From assembly GCA_009792885.1 (NCBI GenBank), contig WMCF01000015.1:13291667-13355666 (forward strand): a DNA stretch of 64,000 nt. The letters are read 5' to 3'. This DNA comes from Eremophila alpestris peregrina (taxonomy: Eukaryota; Chordata; Aves; Passeriformes; Alaudidae). Position 1 is the first letter of the stretch. Every line of letters begins with the position of its first letter. The translations under genes and the position numbers were made by a program. The notes below the pieces were generated by a model. It was not told the DNA's origin. It saw only the letters and a program-made list of their open reading frames with translations, and ran no database searches. Shown piece after piece: positions 62,312-64,000 of the stretch.

Positions 62312-63960
62312 AAATTATGGAAATAGAAGCAAGACAGAAAGGTAATAACCAATGTGCTGACCTCTGTGGGAGGAACTGTGCTTCAACCTGTAGAAAAACC
62401 AACCCCAACCAACAGTTTTCACTCCTCTTCAGATAATGAATGTAGCCTTCTCTGCTGTGACATTTAAAGAGGGGATGAAATGAGGCATCATGTAGAAAAG
62501 TGCAGACTATGATGATCTTCCCTGAAAATAAATAAGTGAGACAGCTTTATATGAGCTAGCTTCGCGTTGCCCAGGCTGTTGAGTATGTGCACATTACTGT
62601 ACACAAGAGATACTTAGGGTTGGAAGAGAGTACTGAAGAGAGAATTAGAGTGGAAAAGTCAGTGTAATTCTGCTTGTAACTGATTCAAGAAATGGGACAT
62701 CAACAGATGAATTTATTTGGTTTTGGGAGTAGAGAAAAAGAGTAAAATTTTCAGAAAGTCATGTGGAAAATAAGAACCTTTTAAAAAAGAGTAAATCAAG
62801 CTTCCAATGCCTTAATTAGACCCAAATCACTAGATTTTTTTTTTTAATTTTGCCTTTGATGTATTAGAGTTTGTTTTTATGTTTGTTTCATTAGAATATA
62901 ATTGTTTTCATAAAATGAGATGCAAGATGCACAGTCTGTGCTGAACTTTCTGTGGAAAAAAAAAGGATATCAACTCAACCCACACACCAGAAAGAGTAGA
63001 ACAGAATTCAGATAGTGGGAAAAAATAAACAAACAAAACTATATGGAAAGATTAAGGCAATTATTTGTAAACAATAACTTAAAAGAAGATGTGAAATGGA
63101 AATTCTCAGAACATCTAGTGGAGGCCTGAAGCACTTATGCTAGGAATATAAATGTTTGGGGCTCCTTCTCTAGTCAATAAAGACAGAAAGAATATGATTA
63201 AGCCTGTCAGAGTTGTGACCTATTCTCTGGAGGATCTCTACGTGCTGGGGCTCCCGTTGTCCTATTCACAATCAGACCAAGTGGGAGAGCAATTTTTCTT
63301 CCTCAGTGTCAAGCAAGTATTTTGGGATGAAGTAAATCACCCTCTTAGAATGCCTTGTTCTCTCCATAGCTAGAAGGGAAGGTGATTTGGACCAGTCTGA
63401 GCTCTGGCAATGGTCTCTTAAACACCTGGATTTGCATCCTAAAGTATATATTTTCAGCATCTAAATTTAGATGGAATGAACTTTAGCTCTAAGGTTCTGA
63501 ACCTTTGTTGCTGAAATCAGTCGGAGGCATTTTACTGAGTCAGCTGTGTGTGTAAATAAGACAGATATGCTTAGTCAGTGATAATGTACTTGTCTTTCAA
63601 AAGGTAGGTAAAAGCAAAAGAGCAAAACAACAAAAAACACCTGAACCCGTCCAAAATTCAAGAGTAATAGTAATCTATAAGAGATCTATATAAGAAAGAT
63701 GAAACAATATGAACTTCCCATTTGATCACCTGGTCTACTAGACGAAAATCGATATTTTATTAATGAAAATCAGAAAGACACAATCAAGGAAAGTTAAATT
63801 ATTCCATTGCATATATTGTATCTTCATTCCATTGTATCTCCCTAGACCCAGTTTTGAAGATAAGTCTGAAAAGGTTTTTCAATATATCTGAGCTTCGGTA
63901 ATTTTCTAACTGTCCAGTTCTTCATCCCAGACAAAATCAGGAGGTTGAAAAATGCATTTC
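62312..63960. other. gene-free stretch
   Basis: No gene or repeat is recognised. Around 63150-63400 the sequence is less AT-rich with a 73-codon frame that shows no domain. Confidence 0.6.
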
Positions 63961-64000
63961 CTCTTCTCTACTTACAGGTGGAGAAGGTGAAATCTCAGAA
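63957..64000 (+). other. possible splice acceptor and exon start at window edge
   Basis: TTTCCTCTTCTCTACTTACAG (63957-63977) is a strong-looking polypyrimidine tract and AG acceptor. The 23 bases after it (from 63978) are open in two of three frames, reading either VEKVKSQ or, one base shifted twice, GEGEISE. The window stops before any donor site, so the call cannot be tested here. Acceptor-like motifs of this quality arise by chance in AT-rich DNA. Confidence 0.2.

Noticed and set aside
62071..62436. Frames of 121 and 109 codons on opposite strands
   Set aside because: Both are generated by the A/C-rich tract, giving Lys/Asn/Thr-rich or Phe/Cys/Leu-rich nonsense.
1..64000. CRISPR array, operon, tRNA, rRNA or bacterial mobile element
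   Set aside because: No regularly spaced repeats, no cloverleaf-like promoter boxes recognised, no dense gene packing. The window is eukaryotic non-coding DNA.

Overview
This window is non-coding vertebrate nuclear DNA, most likely from a bird and plausibly a passerine. The evidence for a bird is threefold: at least eight CR1 (chicken repeat 1) LINE fragments, several ending in the typical tail close to ATTCTGTGAT; three pieces of endogenous-retrovirus LTR, two of which resemble bird LTR families I remember; and many dispersed A/C-only (T/G on the other strand) low-complexity tracts. The passerine placement rests on memory of repeat families and is inference. Background sequence is AT-rich and CpG-poor, with no CpG island.

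I found no convincing host protein-coding gene. Open reading frames are short, often lack an ATG start, and overlap on both strands, as expected of stop-poor random sequence. The only reading frames with recognisable protein similarity are decayed CR1 ORF2 (reverse transcriptase) pieces, best seen at 32975-33640 (minus), 28575-29040 (plus), 44551-45228 (minus) and 50487-51037 (plus). A good splice acceptor in the last 40 bases could open an exon that continues beyond the window. The window is therefore read as intergenic or large-intron DNA.

Layout: 2194-3131 holds an old CR1 tail followed by a decayed LTR that contains a 100-base G/T-only tract. 7000-10240 holds traces of very old amniote repeats (a palindromic element, a second palindrome-family trace and a MIR-like core). 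12.4 kb has a small CR1 piece. 12.6-28.1 kb is mostly unique AT-rich DNA with microsatellites and short palindromes. 28.15-29.25 kb is a scrambled CR1 mosaic. 32.4-33.6 kb is a long A/C tract next to a minus-strand CR1. 34-38 kb is quiet and may include conserved regulatory DNA. 44.5-45.2 kb is another minus-strand CR1. 45.9-46.5 kb is an ATTA-rich block with an octamer motif, my best candidate for a conserved enhancer. 46892-47507 is an intact-looking 616-base solo LTR with a perfect 5-base target duplication. 49.4-51.0 kb has two CR1 tails, and 57.2-57.9 kb has a decayed minus-strand LTR followed by a CR1 tail. T/G or A/C tracts recur at 56.5, 58.1, 59.3 and 62.2 kb.

I see no multi-gene system, operon, CRISPR array or RNA gene. 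The most useful leads are the young solo LTR as a possible regulatory insertion, the recurrent strand-pure A/C tracts, the candidate conserved blocks, and several short perfect inverted repeats. Repeat identities come from recalled consensus sequences, not from a database search.
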